DNA from: Celerinatantimonas sp046054165
GTDB lineage: Bacteria; Pseudomonadota; Gammaproteobacteria; Enterobacterales; Celerinatantimonadaceae
DNA: 64,000 bases
Direction of reading: 5' to 3'
Assembly: GCF_046054165.1 (NCBI RefSeq)
Contig: NZ_JBFNXK010000006.1
Location: forward strand, 62,001 to 126,000
The notes beneath the pieces were generated by a model that was not told the origin of the DNA, did not search any database, and saw only the letters and a list, made by a program, of their open reading frames with translations. The translations under genes were made by a program, and so were the position numbers. Below, piece by piece: positions 1 to 9,314 of this stretch. Within the stretch, counting starts at the first letter, position 1. Every line of letters begins with the position of its first letter.

Positions 1-1052
1 AAGCCACGCTCAAAGCCCGTCCCGATTGGCAGATCTTAGTCACGACCACTACCGCAACCGGGGCTGAAGAGGTAAGAAAACGTTTAGGTGACCGCGTACA
101 ACATCGCTTCGCCCCTTTTGATCTATTACCTTGTATTGCCTTGTTTTTACATCGCTATCAGCCACGCCGATTATGGATCATGGAAACCGAGCTGTGGCCA
201 AACTGGCTGTGGCTGGCCAAACGCCGAAACATTCCTACAGCGCTCATCAATGCGCGCATGTCGGAGCGCTCTGCACGCCGTTATCAACGCTTTGCAACCG
301 TCGCCGAATTATTATTCGGTCGACTCGACTGGATTGGAGCGCAATACCCCGATGATGCAAAACGCTTTATTCAAATCGGTGCTAAAGCCCATCAAGTGGC
401 AACCACCGGTTCGATTAAGTTTGATATCACGCTCGATGAATCGCGTATCGGCGCCGCCCGAGCGCAGCGGCATAGTCTCTTCGGCGATCGCCCGGTATTA
501 GCGGCCATTAGTACGCATCGCGGTGAAGATCAGCCGATTTTAGAAATGGCCCATCAGCTGCGCCAAAACCATCCCAAGCTATTGCTGGTGTTAGTCCCGC
601 GCCATCCAGAACGATTCGATGAAGTCGCTCTGTTGGCCTCGCGCTTTGGTCCAATCGTACGCCGTAGCGAAAAGAGTGACGTCTCCGCAAAAACACTCAC
701 TTATGTCGGCGATACAATGGGAGAGCTGCTCGATCTGTTAGCCATGAGTGATATTGCCCTTATGGGTGGATCGCTGGAACCTATCGGGGGACATAACTAT
801 CTAGAACCGGCTGCGCTAGGCGTGCCTTGTGTCAGTGGCCCATATGATTTTAATTTTAGTGAGATCAGTCAGCAGCTCCAACACGCCGGCGCGCTGGTCG
901 TTGACACCCAAACCGATCAGCTAGCCGAACAAATTGCTCAGTGGCTCAGCCAACGTGAAGCTTATACGCAAGCTTCTAACGCAGCACATCAGGTTGTGAC
1001 TCGCAATCGGGGCGCCTTACAAAAAACATTGGATCAGTTGCTGCATTATTGA
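1..1052 (+). CDS. waaA: 3-deoxy-D-manno-octulosonic acid (Kdo) transferase, 5' end outside window
   Basis: Adds Kdo from CMP-Kdo to lipid A precursor at the cytoplasmic face of the inner membrane, the first step of LPS inner-core assembly. The frame is open from base 3 to the TGA at 1050-1052 and gives about 349 residues; family members have about 425, so roughly 75 N-terminal residues lie before the window. Visible family landmarks are VTTTTATGAEEV, FAPFDLLP, the METELWPN motif and a C-terminal donor-binding region with GGSLEPIGGHNYLEPA. The LPS-core genes that follow support the call. KdkA encoded nearby suggests the Kdo is later phosphorylated, as in Haemophilus-type cores; that is an inference from context. 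Confidence 0.95.
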   Translation, partial: ATLKARPDWQILVTTTTATGAEEVRKRLGDRVQHRFAPFDLLPCIALFLHRYQPRRLWIMETELWPNWLWLAKRRNIPTALINARMSERSARRYQRFATVAELLFGRLDWIGAQYPDDAKRFIQIGAKAHQVATTGSIKFDITLDESRIGAARAQRHSLFGDRPVLAAISTHRGEDQPILEMAHQLRQNHPKLLLVLVPRHPERFDEVALLASRFGPIVRRSEKSDVSAKTLTYVGDTMGELLDLLAMSDIALMGGSLEPIGGHNYLEPAALGVPCVSGPYDFNFSEISQQLQHAGALVVDTQTDQLAEQIAQWLSQREAYTQASNAAHQVVTRNRGALQKTLDQLLHY

Positions 1053-1140
1053 GATAACCACCGAAGTTTATCGACCCGATCAGCGCTATTGAATATTATC
1101 TAGGATCTGTTGGACCTAATGAAAAATGAGAGTGTATTGA

Positions 1141-1926
1141 ATGCCTATAACAGCAAATATCATTACTCTGAATGAAGAAAAACATATTAAGGCATGTATC
1201 GAATCACTGCAGCCTGTCTGTGATGAAATTGTTGTTGTGGATTCCGGAAGCCATGATGACACCGTTCGTATCGCCGAATCGATGGGCGCTAAAATTGTTC
1301 ACCAACCTTATCTCGGGGATGGCTTTCAGAAAAACGTGGCACTGGAACATGCTTCCAATGACTGGATCCTCTCGCTGGATGCCGATGAACGTGTCACACC
1401 CGGAATGCAGCAAGCAATTCAAAATTTAACGCTTGAAGGTCAAGAACAAACGGCTTTTGCATTTCGCCGCCGGAATATGATCGGCTCGCGCTGGATCAAA
1501 CACTGTGGCTGGTATCCGGATTATTGTGCCCGGCTCTACAATCGAAAATTCGTTAAATTTAAAGAAGTAAAGCAACACAGTAGCCTTGATACCGCCAATG
1601 TGACTCAGCTTCCGGAAGATATCATTCACTACTCATTCAAAAATATTGGCGAGTTGTTTGCTAAACCTGGGCGAAACTTCAGCTCCCGCAGTGCCAAAAT
1701 CATGTATGCCAAGCACAAAAAAGTCAGTCGTTTTTCCCCAGTCATGCATGGATTTAATGCTTTTTGTCGAAAATACTTTTTTAAACTTGGCTTTTTAGAT
1801 GGGATGGATGGCCTAACGGTCTCGATAAGTTCCGCAATCAACAGTTATCTAAAATATGCAAAGTTGATCGAATACTATCGTGATCCAAGCGTCACCAAGC
1901 AAGATGACTTTAAAAATATCTGGTGA
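1141..1926 (+). CDS. waaE: GT2 glycosyltransferase, LPS core (WaaE/KdtX-like)
   Basis: A 261-residue GT-A fold glycosyltransferase that probably adds a glucose to the first heptose of the LPS core, as WaaE/KdtX/LgtF relatives do. The N-terminus carries the GT2 start ITANIITLNEE, VVVDSGSHDDT and the metal-binding SLDADER (DxD-like) motif. HCGWYPDYCARLYNR is characteristic of the WaaE subgroup. It follows waaA by 88 bp and precedes a GT4 gene by 6 bp, so waaA, this gene and the GT4 gene probably form one operon. There is no strong Shine-Dalgarno; the start is chosen because it opens the conserved fold. The donor sugar cannot be read from sequence. Confidence 0.85.
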   Translation: MPITANIITLNEEKHIKACIESLQPVCDEIVVVDSGSHDDTVRIAESMGAKIVHQPYLGDGFQKNVALEHASNDWILSLDADERVTPGMQQAIQNLTLEGQEQTAFAFRRRNMIGSRWIKHCGWYPDYCARLYNRKFVKFKEVKQHSSLDTANVTQLPEDIIHYSFKNIGELFAKPGRNFSSRSAKIMYAKHKKVSRFSPVMHGFNAFCRKYFFKLGFLDGMDGLTVSISSAINSYLKYAKLIEYYRDPSVTKQDDFKNIW

Positions 1927-1932
1927 TAAATC

Positions 1933-2973
1933 ATGAAAATCCTCCATGTGAATTTAGCTTCCGGATATAGCGGTGGCGAAAATCAAACTCTGCAATTGAT
2001 TCAGGAACAACAGCGCCTGGGTTATCAATTAGCCGTGGTTGCCAACCCGAAAAGTCCATTTGCCGATAAAATTCGCCAACTCGATATACCGGTATACACC
2101 TGTAGCCATTTTTTGCTCAAGCATTCTCGTCAGCTCACCGAAGGCTGTCAGCTCATTCATGTGCACGAGGGAAAAGCGATCTATTGGGCGGCCATTCAAG
2201 GCTGGTTGTATAAGGTACCTTATCTTGTCACCCGTCGTATCGATAACCCAATTAAAAATAAAAAACTACTCCGCTGGAGTTATCGTCAGGCGAGTGCCGC
2301 TGTAGCATTAAGCCAAGTGATCGCGGACCGTATCGAGCAGGCCACCCATCATCCGAATATTCATATTATTCCGAGTTCTCCGGTCAGTTATCCGGTGGAT
2401 CCACAGCAGGTGGCCCAGCTTAAAGCTCGCTTTGCCGATCAATTCATCGTCATTCAGGCCGGAAATTTACTGGCTCATAAAGGCTTTGATGTGACGGTAA
2501 AAGCGGCGCAAGTATTAGCGCAACAAGCCCCGGCGATCCAATTGGTCTTTTTAGGTGATGGCCCAGAACGAGCAGCGTTAGAACAACAGGCCCATGCGCT
2601 TAAAAATGTCACCTTTGCCGGGAAACAGCCTCGCGAGCAAATGGGAAACTGGTTTGCAGCGGCGGATTTACAGGTCCATCCCTCGTATAGCGAGGGTTTA
2701 GGCTCCGTCATCCTCGAAGGGATGCAAAGCGGGCTGACCGTAATCGGCTCACGGGCCGGAGGCATCGTTGACATCATTCAGGACCGTCAGAATGGCCTGC
2801 TCATCGAACCGGGCAATGACCAAGAACTCGCCACTGCGATTTTAGAGCTTTATCAAAACCCACCATTTCGTCAGCAACTGGCCGCACAGGCACAACGCTC
2901 GATGCAAGCTTTTGCGATTGAAACCACCGCCCAGCGCTATAGTGATCTCTATCGCAAAGTGGCCCTACTTTAA
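1933..2973 (+). CDS. GT4 family glycosyltransferase, LPS core
   Basis: A 346-residue GT-B fold transferase. The N-terminal acceptor half starts ILHVNLASGYSGGENQ, the usual glycine-rich loop. The C-terminal nucleotide-sugar half has FVVIQAGN-like and VFLGDGPE segments and the GT4 retaining signature HPSYSEGLGSVILEGMQ, with the EG(x)7E glutamate pair. It lies 6 bp after the GT2 gene and ends in a 4-bp tail-to-tail overlap with the LpsA-like gene on the other strand. Role inferred from family and position: addition of a hexose to the LPS core. Donor and acceptor are unknown. Confidence 0.85.
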   Translation: MKILHVNLASGYSGGENQTLQLIQEQQRLGYQLAVVANPKSPFADKIRQLDIPVYTCSHFLLKHSRQLTEGCQLIHVHEGKAIYWAAIQGWLYKVPYLVTRRIDNPIKNKKLLRWSYRQASAAVALSQVIADRIEQATHHPNIHIIPSSPVSYPVDPQQVAQLKARFADQFIVIQAGNLLAHKGFDVTVKAAQVLAQQAPAIQLVFLGDGPERAALEQQAHALKNVTFAGKQPREQMGNWFAAADLQVHPSYSEGLGSVILEGMQSGLTVIGSRAGGIVDIIQDRQNGLLIEPGNDQELATAILELYQNPPFRQQLAAQAQRSMQAFAIETTAQRYSDLYRKVALL

Positions 2974-3977
2974 TGACTCAGGATCGGACGGGCAGGCAGA
3001 TGAACTAATGCCTGTTTGGCCGGTTCTAATCGGGTCGATAAATATAAGTAGCGACCGATGACCGCCAACGCAATGGTATTTTCTAATGCTGGATCCTGAA
3101 ATTGCCGGACCCATTGCTGAGCATTGGCAATAATTTGCCGGGCCTGTTCTGGATGATCCAGATAGAATTTCATTTTTTCTTCTAGATCTGCATAATCCGG
3201 GCGGATCTCCACATAATGCACCCCAGCCTGAAGCCGACCTTCCATAAACCAGGTTTCATACTTGGGTTTAGGCATGACCGCCAGTGAATTGGAGGACATA
3301 ATCCATTTCAGATTCGAAGCCACATCATTGCCCTCTAACGACAGCACAAATTTATACTGTAACTGTTGCTCAATGGTCATCCGGGGTTTGATAAATTGAC
3401 GATTCCGACACTGATTCGTTTGTCCGATATTACAAAGTGGATGACCGATATACTGCGCTAAAAACTGGATCCGATGCGGCTGATAAGCAGCGCCACGCCA
3501 GACTAATAACGGTTTCTTCTCGGCAAAAGAGAACGGATCCTGTACCTGTATAAAGTGTCTAACTTTATTTAAATTTAATAGAATGGAGGCACTATTTTGA
3601 GGCTTAATGGGGCGGCTTTTAACAAACGAGGGTACATCCGGGACATGGCGAATATCGCCAAACAAATAGTTAAAATGAGCTTCAGGAAACAACCGCATGT
3701 ACTGATATAAATCGAAAAAATAGGTCTTTTTGGGAACACTCCGGAAACGCTGTAAAGAGATGGCGTGTTCCCCTAATCGGAAGGGCTGACTCCATTTATG
3801 ATAGTAATCCACCCGATCATAAATCATCTGCTGATTCGCTTCCGTTAACGGAGTTAGCGATAGCGTTTTCCGATAGAGCGGCTCTGGCAATAACAAATGA
3901 AAATAGCTTCTCAAGTAATAATTGAGCTTTTTATTCTTAGAAAAGTCAATTCTTGAAATAATATCCTGCATCATCAC
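2970..3977 (-). CDS. lpsA: GT90 family LPS glycosyltransferase (LpsA/CAP10-like)
   Basis: A 335-residue member of the CAP10/GT90 group that includes Haemophilus and Pasteurella LpsA, which extends the inner-core heptose. The C-terminal hallmark is SLEGNDVASNLKWIMSSNS followed by MPKPKYETWFMEGRL, strongly conserved in bacterial GT90 proteins; LVWRGAAY in the middle is also typical. The start is an ATG ATG ATG cluster at 3977, and any of the three could be used. It is convergent with the GT4 gene (4-bp overlap). Its presence with KdkA and an OpsX-like enzyme argues for a Haemophilus/Vibrio-type core. Confidence 0.85.
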   Translation of the reverse strand: MMMQDIISRIDFSKNKKLNYYLRSYFHLLLPEPLYRKTLSLTPLTEANQQMIYDRVDYYHKWSQPFRLGEHAISLQRFRSVPKKTYFFDLYQYMRLFPEAHFNYLFGDIRHVPDVPSFVKSRPIKPQNSASILLNLNKVRHFIQVQDPFSFAEKKPLLVWRGAAYQPHRIQFLAQYIGHPLCNIGQTNQCRNRQFIKPRMTIEQQLQYKFVLSLEGNDVASNLKWIMSSNSLAVMPKPKYETWFMEGRLQAGVHYVEIRPDYADLEEKMKFYLDHPEQARQIIANAQQWVRQFQDPALENTIALAVIGRYLYLSTRLEPAKQALVHLPARPILSH

Positions 3978-4139
3978 TATCCTTCCTTGTCTAGCAATTC
4001 AATATTCTTGTCTAAGGATAGATAATGAAGATGCAAAAATGATGACAATCAGAATAATTTTACAAATTTTATGGGCGAGAGCCCAACCAAGAACAAAATC
4101 CGTATCATCGACATAAGATTCAACAAAGATCAGGGACAG

Positions 4140-4859
4140 CTAATGCTCACCTAGGTATCCCTGCAATAACGCCTGCCAATCACTTTTCAACCAATACCAA
4201 TGAGCCATTCGCTGTTGCTCTTTTTCCAAAGAGCGATACAACCGCTCTAAATTAGCCTTAGCCCAATGACCTGTTTTTTTCCGCAACCGACTTTTGTCCA
4301 GATCGATGATCCAAATTTTGCCCTCTCTATCCAGCATAATGTTGTGGATATTCAAGTCACTGTGATCAACGCCCGCTTTATGAAACTGCCGAATGACAAA
4401 TCCGACCTGTTGCCATATTTCAACGGATAACCGCTGCGTTACCAACAATTCAGACAAATCCTGTGCATGACGGATCCGCTGTGTAATCAAATCCGCCCGA
4501 TAAAACAAACCGTCTCGAACCAGTCTCGCCGCCACCGGCACCGGTGCTGGTAATCCTCGTTTAACAATTTCAGAAAGCAGATGAAATTCTTGCCAACAGC
4601 GACTTTGGGCAGCCCCCAGATACAAGTAGCGATCATGGCTGATATTACCAACCATACCGCCTCGACGATAATGACGCAGCACATACTGGCTCTCTGCATG
4701 CTGAAAAAAAACAGCTTGTCCTCGCCCCTGCGCCTGACCCACCACAGCTCGCTGCTGACGCCAGTAAGAAGGGTCGAAAAATTGAGATGGACACTCACTC
4801 CACAAGTCACCATCAAACCAGATACAACTATGCGGTTCCGTGTTTTTTATGATCTTCAT
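4140..4859 (-). CDS. kdkA: Kdo kinase (3-deoxy-D-manno-octulosonic acid kinase)
   Basis: A 239-residue kinase of the ABC1/RIO-like LPS kinase group, which phosphorylates Kdo-lipid A, usually on the 4-hydroxyl of the single Kdo. Visible kinase features are VLRHYRRGGMVG near residue 60, the catalytic loop HKAGVDHSDLNIHNIML near residue 165 (HxDLNxxN) and the metal-binding segment WIIDLDKSRLR. The length is normal for KdkA. It is transcribed towards the lpsA-like gene and away from opsX. In Haemophilus the Kdo phosphate is required before OpsX adds heptose, and an opsX-like gene starts 94 bp away on the other strand. Confidence 0.92.
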   Translation of the reverse strand: MKIIKNTEPHSCIWFDGDLWSECPSQFFDPSYWRQQRAVVGQAQGRGQAVFFQHAESQYVLRHYRRGGMVGNISHDRYLYLGAAQSRCWQEFHLLSEIVKRGLPAPVPVAARLVRDGLFYRADLITQRIRHAQDLSELLVTQRLSVEIWQQVGFVIRQFHKAGVDHSDLNIHNIMLDREGKIWIIDLDKSRLRKKTGHWAKANLERLYRSLEKEQQRMAHWYWLKSDWQALLQGYLGEH

Positions 4860-4953
4860 TAGATGATTGATTTAATTTACTCATAGCGATTTTACATTGC
4901 TCACCGGGATTTGCATAATAAAGCCTTAATGGAAAACTTAACTCATAGCAACT

Positions 4954-6063
4954 ATGCAATTCAGCTTAATAACAAAGCCATCATTTTGTATTGTTCGCTT
5001 ATCTGCCATCGGTGATGTTTGTAACGCCGCAACAGTCATAAGCCGGATCAGGGACACATGGCCAGAAGCCTCAATTACATGGATCTGTGGCAAAGCTGAA
5101 CGACAACTGCTGAGCATGATCCCGAATATAACCCTTATCGATTGTGATAAACGAGCCGGGCTTGCGGCCTACTTATCGATATGGCGAACCTTATCTGACC
5201 AACATTTTGATGTGTTACTCCATCTTCAGGCCTCTCTGAGAGCCAGTTTTTTAACGCTTGGCATCAAAGCTAAACGTCGATTAGGTTATCATCGCAGCCG
5301 GGCCTATGAGTGGCAATGGCTATTTACCAATGAAAAAACATCTTGCCCGAAAGGAATGCATGTCATTGACAACTATCAGGCTTTTGCCGATACATTAGGC
5401 TGTAAAGTCACACCGGTTCGTTGGCCATTTGAACTATCCGACAGTGCCCTGACTTACGCCCAAGATTTAGCCTCGCGCTGTGTCCATCCATTTGTGGCCA
5501 TTTGTCCGGCAGCCAGTAAAGCCTATAAGAATTGGTATCCCGAGGGCTATATCACCGTCATTCAAGCCCTGCAACAACTCGGTTATCCCGTTGTACTCGT
5601 CGGCAGTCCCGCTAAAAATGAACTCCAAATGGCCGAGCAAATTGAATCCATGCTCTCTGAGCCTGTCATTAATATCGTTGGACAAACCACATTGGAGCAA
5701 CTGATGGCGGTACTTAAATATGCCAACCTATTAATCACTCCTGATACCGGTCCAGCCCATATGGCTGCGGCGATGCACACCCCAGTCGTCGGGCTGTATG
5801 CGCATCATAATCCAGCTCGAGTAGGGCCTTATGGATTTGAACAATTTGCAGTCAATCACTGGGAAACACTCATCCGCCAACAAACCGGAAAAGAACCGGA
5901 ACAACTGCCTTGGCGCTGTCGAGTCCGTGATCCTGAAGCCATGGCACAAATCCGACCGGAAGAAGTATTAGCGAAAATTGCTGAAATTACTGAGTTCCGA
6001 ATGCTCAAGCATGGAGCTGATGAAACCAATGCCGAATCCGTACGGCCGAGTCAGTCGCATTAA
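4954..6063 (+). CDS. opsX: GT9 LPS heptosyltransferase, OpsX-like
   Basis: A 369-residue GT9 enzyme that transfers L-glycero-D-manno-heptose from ADP-heptose to Kdo in the LPS inner core. It resembles Haemophilus OpsX more than WaaC: CIVRLSAIGDVCNA near the start, CPAASKAYKNWYPEGY in the centre and PDTGPAHMAAAM plus VVGLYAHHNPARVGPY in the C-terminal donor site. OpsX acts on phosphorylated Kdo, matching kdkA next door. The last 59 bp overlap the 3' end of the convergent GT9 gene, a long tail-to-tail overlap. The C-terminal 15 or so residues after the conserved helix look unconserved, so the stop may have drifted into the neighbour. Confidence 0.88.
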   Translation: MQFSLITKPSFCIVRLSAIGDVCNAATVISRIRDTWPEASITWICGKAERQLLSMIPNITLIDCDKRAGLAAYLSIWRTLSDQHFDVLLHLQASLRASFLTLGIKAKRRLGYHRSRAYEWQWLFTNEKTSCPKGMHVIDNYQAFADTLGCKVTPVRWPFELSDSALTYAQDLASRCVHPFVAICPAASKAYKNWYPEGYITVIQALQQLGYPVVLVGSPAKNELQMAEQIESMLSEPVINIVGQTTLEQLMAVLKYANLLITPDTGPAHMAAAMHTPVVGLYAHHNPARVGPYGFEQFAVNHWETLIRQQTGKEPEQLPWRCRVRDPEAMAQIRPEEVLAKIAEITEFRMLKHGADETNAESVRPSQSH

Positions 6064-7003
6064 TCAGTGAAATATCTTCCTGAGTCAGACGCCCCAAAGG
6101 GGGTGTAAACATGAGGCAACGATCCAGATTAGCTAATGGATGGCGTAACATCTCCGACCCCAGCGATAATGCCCCAAAACCGACACACGGGATATCCATC
6201 GCTCCGGCCAGCCATAAAATAGGGCCCTGAGCACCGATGACTAAATCCGCTTGCAGCATTAACTTCGAGACACTATCCCAGTCATGCGAGAATTCAGCAA
6301 TCCGACACGCGACCTGCTCCTGAGCCAAACCGGATGCCAGCGCTTGGCAATAACTCAACTCATGAACCCGGCTGCATAAAACAAATTCGATCGCTCCCGA
6401 GACCAAATTCAAACTACTCAACAGCTGCTGATATTGATCAATACCGATATTGGGTCCTGTTTCAACCCCCGGATAAACAACCACAAGCGCATGGTCTGAC
6501 ATGTTTCGGACAGAAAGCTCGGCATGCCGCCAATATGGACTCTGCGGCTGAACAACGGCCTGTTTATGCTTTTGCAGACATTGCAGCACGACTTTTTCAT
6601 AAACTCGTCGCCAGCACATCGGACCTATCGGACGACCAATCGCTTCACCATCCCAAAACCGGCGCCGTCCTCGGGTTGGCAAAAACCGAAAATGGATCCC
6701 GAGCAACCGCCCTAACCAGCGATGCCGCCGCAGCGGAGACAAACACAGATAATCACTGTATTGCTGATGACGCAGCTGCTGCCGTAATCTTCTGGCGCCT
6801 AACTGCTGGCGTAATAAAGTCTCATCATAAATTTGCTCGATACCTTCCAGGCCAGCCGCCAGTAGCGCGCTTGATCGACCCGCAAGCAAATCAATGTGGC
6901 ATCCGGGATAAGAACGCACCAGCATCTGTAACGCCGGCCAGGCAAGCATACCATCACCGGAAATATCGCTGATCGCAACTAAAATTCGCTGGCTAGACGC
7001 CAC
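6005..7003 (-). CDS. Divergent GT9 heptosyltransferase-like protein
   Basis: A 332-residue protein with a recognisable but diverged GT9 plan: ILVAISDISGDGMLAWPAL corresponds to the usual RxxxxGDxxxxxP start and VVVYPGVETGPN to the interdomain strand. ADLVIGAQGPILWLAGAMDIPCVGFGAL corresponds to the TPDTGxxHLA donor loop, but Asp-Thr-Gly is replaced by Ala-Gln-Gly and His by Trp. It may transfer another sugar or have altered activity. It is convergent with and overlaps the opsX-like gene by 59 bp. The role in LPS core synthesis is inferred from family and neighbours. Confidence 0.7.
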   Translation of the reverse strand: MASSQRILVAISDISGDGMLAWPALQMLVRSYPGCHIDLLAGRSSALLAAGLEGIEQIYDETLLRQQLGARRLRQQLRHQQYSDYLCLSPLRRHRWLGRLLGIHFRFLPTRGRRRFWDGEAIGRPIGPMCWRRVYEKVVLQCLQKHKQAVVQPQSPYWRHAELSVRNMSDHALVVVYPGVETGPNIGIDQYQQLLSSLNLVSGAIEFVLCSRVHELSYCQALASGLAQEQVACRIAEFSHDWDSVSKLMLQADLVIGAQGPILWLAGAMDIPCVGFGALSLGSEMLRHPLANLDRCLMFTPPLGRLTQEDISLINATDSAVRIRHWFHQLHA

Positions 7004-7062
7004 GGTATTTCTCCTTAACCCCGTTATTCATTGTGACGAAGAAACAGAAGTGACTCAAATCG

Positions 7063-7091
7063 TTCACCCTGCTGCATTCAACCGTTATAAT
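7063..7091 (+). promoter_or_regulatory. Sigma-70 promoter for coaD
   Basis: TTCACC at 7063-7068 and a consensus TATAAT at 7086-7091 are separated by 17 bp, 38 bp upstream of the coaD ATG. The -35 matches consensus at four of six positions. Predicted from sequence only. Confidence 0.6.
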
Positions 7092-7129
7092 ACCTACTTC
7101 ATCAATGACACATCGTATAGGTATTCGCC

Positions 7130-7621
7130 ATGACAAACCGGGTCATCTATCCTGGAACTTTTGATCCGATCACCAATGGTCATCACGATCTCATCTGCCG
7201 GGCCGCCTCACTTTTTGATGAAGTGATCGTTGCCATCGCAGCCAATCCAACGAAACAACCCCTGTTTGATTTAACCGAACGTGTTAATTTAGCCCAAACG
7301 GTCACCCGGCACTTAAACAATGTCCAGGTAGTCGGATTTACAGGATTATTAGTTGATTTTGCAAAAAATTACCAAGCCAATATCTTACTTCGGGGATTAC
7401 GTGCCGTTTCAGATTTTGAATATGAATTTCAACTGGCTAATCTCAACCGCCGTTTATATCCCAAATTAGAAAGTGTTTTCTTAACCCCGGCCGAACACTA
7501 CTCATTTATCTCTTCAACGATTGTCAAAGAAGTGGCCATGCATCATGGAGACGTCACTCAATTTGTAGCGCCTGAAGTGTGTGCAGCCTTAACGGCAAAA
7601 TTCACAGCAACGGATGCATAA
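7130..7621 (+). CDS. coaD: Phosphopantetheine adenylyltransferase (PPAT)
   Basis: Catalyses ATP + 4'-phosphopantetheine to dephospho-CoA + pyrophosphate, the penultimate step of CoA synthesis in the cytoplasm. The 163 residues are normal length. The nucleotidyltransferase signature YPGTFDPITNGHHDL opens the protein (T/HxGH as TNGH), followed by LLRGLRAVSDFEYEFQ and the C-terminal SFISSTIVKEVA motif. A good sigma-70 promoter lies just upstream. coaD next to the waa locus is the classic enterobacterial arrangement (waaA-coaD), here separated by extra LPS genes. Confidence 0.97.
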   Translation: MTNRVIYPGTFDPITNGHHDLICRAASLFDEVIVAIAANPTKQPLFDLTERVNLAQTVTRHLNNVQVVGFTGLLVDFAKNYQANILLRGLRAVSDFEYEFQLANLNRRLYPKLESVFLTPAEHYSFISSTIVKEVAMHHGDVTQFVAPEVCAALTAKFTATDA

Positions 7622-7797
7622 CCTTGATTATATTTCAATAATATAGATTGAGCACATAATGATAAGCGGATTAACTGAAAATCCATAGCCTATCATGCCC
7701 ATACTTCTTTAAATTTCTCAACCACCGTCACAGCCCTGAATCGAAGTTTCTGGACGGTCTGAAATAAAACGGCCTCGACCCCAGCAGAATGCTAATG

Positions 7798-8622
7798 CTA
7801 CGACTTGGTTTTCGGCTGACAAACCGGGCAGAAAAAGCTGTTACGCTGCCCGATACGTAAACTTTGAATCGGTGCCCCGCAATTTAAACAAGCTTCGCCC
7901 GCTCGACCATAGACCGCTAATTGTTGTTTAAAGTAACCCGGTTTGCCATCCACTCGGGAAAAATCCCGCAGAGTCGTCCCCCCTTGTTCTATCGCAACAG
8001 CCAATATTTGCTGAATGGCCTTTGCCAAATGCTGATAGGATGCCAGAGAAATGCTTTTCGCCATTTGCTGCGGATGTAATCGGGCCAAAAATAGAGCCTC
8101 ATTCGCGTAAATATTACCGACTCCGACCACGACGGCATTATCCATTAACAGCTGTTTTACGCTGATGCTACGCGCCCTTGAACACTGGAATAAGCGTTCC
8201 CCATCAAAAGCATCTGAGAGCGGCTCTGGCCCCAGTCGGCTAAATAATGGATGCGCGTCTAAAGGCAGCTCCCACCACAACACCGCCCCAAAACGCCGCG
8301 GATCTCTGAGCCGTAAGCAAGAACCATTCGACAAACACCAGTCAACATGATCATGTTTCTGCGCCGGAGTCCCGACAGGAACGACATGCAAACTTCCTGA
8401 CATGCCTAAGTGAATAATACAAATACCCGCCGATGTTTCCAATAACAGGTATTTAGCTCGCCGCGCAACCTTTTGGATCCGCTGCCCTTCGATCTGGGAA
8501 CATTGCTCAGGAATAGGCCAGCGCAACTTAGGCTGACGGACAACGAATTGCTCAACGACTTGATCAACCACCCAAGGTTCAATTCCCCTACGACTGGTTT
8601 CAACTTCTGGAAGTTCCGGCAT
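7798..8622 (-). CDS. mutM: Formamidopyrimidine-DNA glycosylase (Fpg)
   Basis: Base-excision repair glycosylase/AP lyase that removes 8-oxoguanine and formamidopyrimidines. The mature N-terminus PELPEVET supplies the catalytic proline and glutamate; the RRAKYLLLE lysine region, the helix-two-turn-helix with MDNAVVVGVGNIYANEAL and the C-terminal zinc finger (CLNC about 15 residues before CPVC) are all present. The 274-residue length is normal. It is transcribed with the small membrane-protein gene immediately upstream (16-bp gap). Confidence 0.97.
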   Translation of the reverse strand: MPELPEVETSRRGIEPWVVDQVVEQFVVRQPKLRWPIPEQCSQIEGQRIQKVARRAKYLLLETSAGICIIHLGMSGSLHVVPVGTPAQKHDHVDWCLSNGSCLRLRDPRRFGAVLWWELPLDAHPLFSRLGPEPLSDAFDGERLFQCSRARSISVKQLLMDNAVVVGVGNIYANEALFLARLHPQQMAKSISLASYQHLAKAIQQILAVAIEQGGTTLRDFSRVDGKPGYFKQQLAVYGRAGEACLNCGAPIQSLRIGQRNSFFCPVCQPKTKS

Positions 8623-8638
8623 AACTCAGTTCATTCCA

Positions 8639-9124
8639 TTAAGGATTCAGACTAAACAAAGCATTGTAACTGCTTTGATCTAATTTCAGCAGTTGCCCCT
8701 GCCAGTTGGAAATAAAATACTGATCATTCACGTGAAACAGTGTTAATTCCAGCGGTTCACTACTGCGGGCCACAAAAACTCGGATCACATCGCCCTGAAC
8801 CGTTCCTCCCAAAGCTTTTTTCCATATCGGCAATACAATGTGTAACCAGGCATCCACTGTCACCACCGGACGCCCAGCCGGAGGCGTACTCTGCCAAGCC
8901 GTCCCCACCCGTTGGATCACCCGTCCCGGCAGATCCAACTCCAGAACCACCACATTAGGTGGGAGTAATGTCGCCTCACTGGCATTTTCTATCACCTGCT
9001 GAGCCGCTTTTTCATCACTGGACGGTGAGCGATTTAAACGCTCTCCTGTCAATTTAAACAATAGGATCATCGCTAAAGCGACAAAAATGAGCACATTATT
9101 CCAACCACGACGGCCTAAGCGCAT
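8639..9124 (-). CDS. Hypothetical single-pass inner-membrane protein
   Basis: A 161-residue protein of unknown function, with start chosen at 9124 because AGAGG lies 8 bp upstream; an in-frame ATG 17 codons earlier lacks a comparable site. A positively charged N-terminus (MRLGRRGW) precedes one transmembrane segment (VLIFVALAMILLFKL, residues about 11-25). A soluble periplasmic-side domain without a motif I recognise follows. It ends 16 bp before mutM and is probably co-transcribed with it. No function should be inferred from that linkage alone. Confidence 0.75.
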   Translation of the reverse strand: MRLGRRGWNNVLIFVALAMILLFKLTGERLNRSPSSDEKAAQQVIENASEATLLPPNVVVLELDLPGRVIQRVGTAWQSTPPAGRPVVTVDAWLHIVLPIWKKALGGTVQGDVIRVFVARSSEPLELTLFHVNDQYFISNWQGQLLKLDQSSYNALFSLNP

Positions 9125-9314
9125 ATCGAATCCCTCTTGTTCAACACCGCCGTCAGTATAAACAGCTTTCGGCACAGCTGACCATGGCTTCTGCTCTATT
9201 TGTGCAGACTCTCAGATAAAATATCGATAAATATCAACGCGGCAGATGCAACGCACGTTATCTGTGGGAACAAACGCCCCAGATCCTTACTCATTTATCC
9301 CGCAGCCATAAACT

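Noticed and set aside
6334..6972. 212-codon plus-strand frame opposite the second GT9 gene
   Set aside because: The minus-strand frame shows GT9 features and normal length; the plus frame has no motif and no start signal.
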